A DNA stretch of 64,000 bases from Paulownia fortunei (lineage: Eukaryota > Streptophyta > Magnoliopsida > Lamiales > Paulowniaceae): NCBI GenBank assembly GCA_019321725.1, contig CM033122.1:2294001-2358000 (forward strand), in the 5' to 3' direction. The notes under the pieces are model-generated. The model did no database searches. It was not told where the DNA came from and worked only from the letters and a program-made list of their open reading frames with translations. This document shows, piece after piece, positions 63,223 to 64,000 of the stretch. A program made the position numbers and the translations under genes. Positions within the stretch are counted from its first letter, which is position 1. Each line of letters opens with the position of its first letter.

Positions 63223-64000
63223 ACGGCAGCAGACGTGGGCCGGGGGTGGGGGAGGTGGGGAGCTTGGGGGTCGATCGGATATGTGGGTGGAAAGGGGTTT
63301 AGGGATGTAAATATATCGGTGTAACAGTAACCAAAACATTCACGACCATGAAATTTGTGAGAAAATATAATTGCAGCATGGGGTGCAGCAAGGGGATGAT
63401 AACATCTGGTTAATTTTGGTATATATATATATATATATATATCTTTATCAGCACAATATATGCATGTAATTGAGAAATAATTGGAGAGACATTGTGGAAA
63501 TAGCTTTTGTAAATAGGAACGAATGTGCAACGATTAATGATTAGCTCGAGATCGGCTTATTTATATTTCGTTTGAACTTATATATATGTGTGTGTGTGTG
63601 TGAGTCAATGTGGCCCTTCAGATGTAGCTAGAGGAGACGAGTTGAGGCGGCTTGGTGGTCGTCGACATTAATTGCTTTCTATTTGAAACCCAAAAATGAT
63701 GGTACTTTTTTGATTTGTGCTAAATATTCTTTGCATTGTATTTTTTAGAGTAATGCACTTCTGACTTTTCCAAGTTCGGAAATTAATTTTCATTTTTTGC
63801 TCGCTGATGATATCATGGCGTGGTTGACGCTGCTTTGGTTTGAGGTGGCATGAATTGATAGTACGCGCTTTCTTTAATGTAACCCAAACTACTATAAATT
63901 CATAAACAGGAAAAAGACATTTAGTAATTACCACTTATATGGTGTATCCAATGTTTGGATGATGTTATATGTAGTTGAGGTGCATTTTTAAATATATTTT
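63223..64000. other. Right flank, leader and promoter of copy B
   Basis: TA repeats at 63420-63441 and TG repeats at about 63587-63602 lie in the presumed promoter. An 88-codon minus-strand frame (63668-63934) shows no motif. Nothing else supported. Confidence 0.4.

Noticed and set aside
1..64000. CRISPR arrays, bacterial-type operons, ribosome binding sites or viral replication genes
   Set aside because: None seen; the window is typical intron-rich plant nuclear DNA.

Overview
This window is nuclear DNA from a flowering plant, most likely a eudicot. The background is AT-rich, the genes have many introns with GT-AG borders, and there are long transposon-rich spacers. Four conserved plant genes can be reconstructed exon by exon with closed reading frames, and two further genes lack introns. 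The species cannot be named from the sequence alone.

Layout. 0.9-6.2 kb, minus strand: a nine-exon coiled-coil gene resembling the C-terminal part of CCDC93. 7.0-14.0 kb, plus strand: a complete CCT7 gene (eta subunit of the cytosolic TCP-1/CCT chaperonin), head to head with the first gene across a 773-bp shared promoter region that holds a telo-box. 17.5-26.1 kb, minus strand: a complete 18-exon LEUNIG gene (LUFS domain, poly-Q tract, WD40 repeats), convergent with CCT7. 26.1-38.2 kb: a 12-kb spacer with no recognisable gene. 38.2-40.8 kb, minus strand: a complete four-exon YUCCA flavin monooxygenase of auxin synthesis. 43.9-50.6 kb: a decayed Mutator-like element that carries a broken MULE transposase with a SWIM zinc finger and, behind it in the same orientation, a broken plant mobile domain (PMD) gene; both ends consist of short GC-rich palindromes. 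54.3-55.5 kb: a 1.2-kb foldback element flanked by a perfect 9-bp target duplication. 59.7-60.3 and 62.6-63.2 kb, minus strand: two intronless, clearly homologous membrane proteins of unknown function.

The genes do not form a pathway. CCT7 is housekeeping, LEUNIG is a transcriptional co-repressor, YUCCA makes auxin, and the CCDC93-like protein probably belongs to endosomal sorting. The points most worth following are the MULE-PMD composite with its palindromic ends, the foldback element, a 141-bp near-perfect hairpin at 43.9 kb, two promoter-like islands without a gene (43.7 and 53.5 kb), the GC-AG intron in LEUNIG, and the tandem pair of unknown membrane proteins. Exon borders were read by eye from splice consensus, frame closure and remembered family sequence; no alignment was run.
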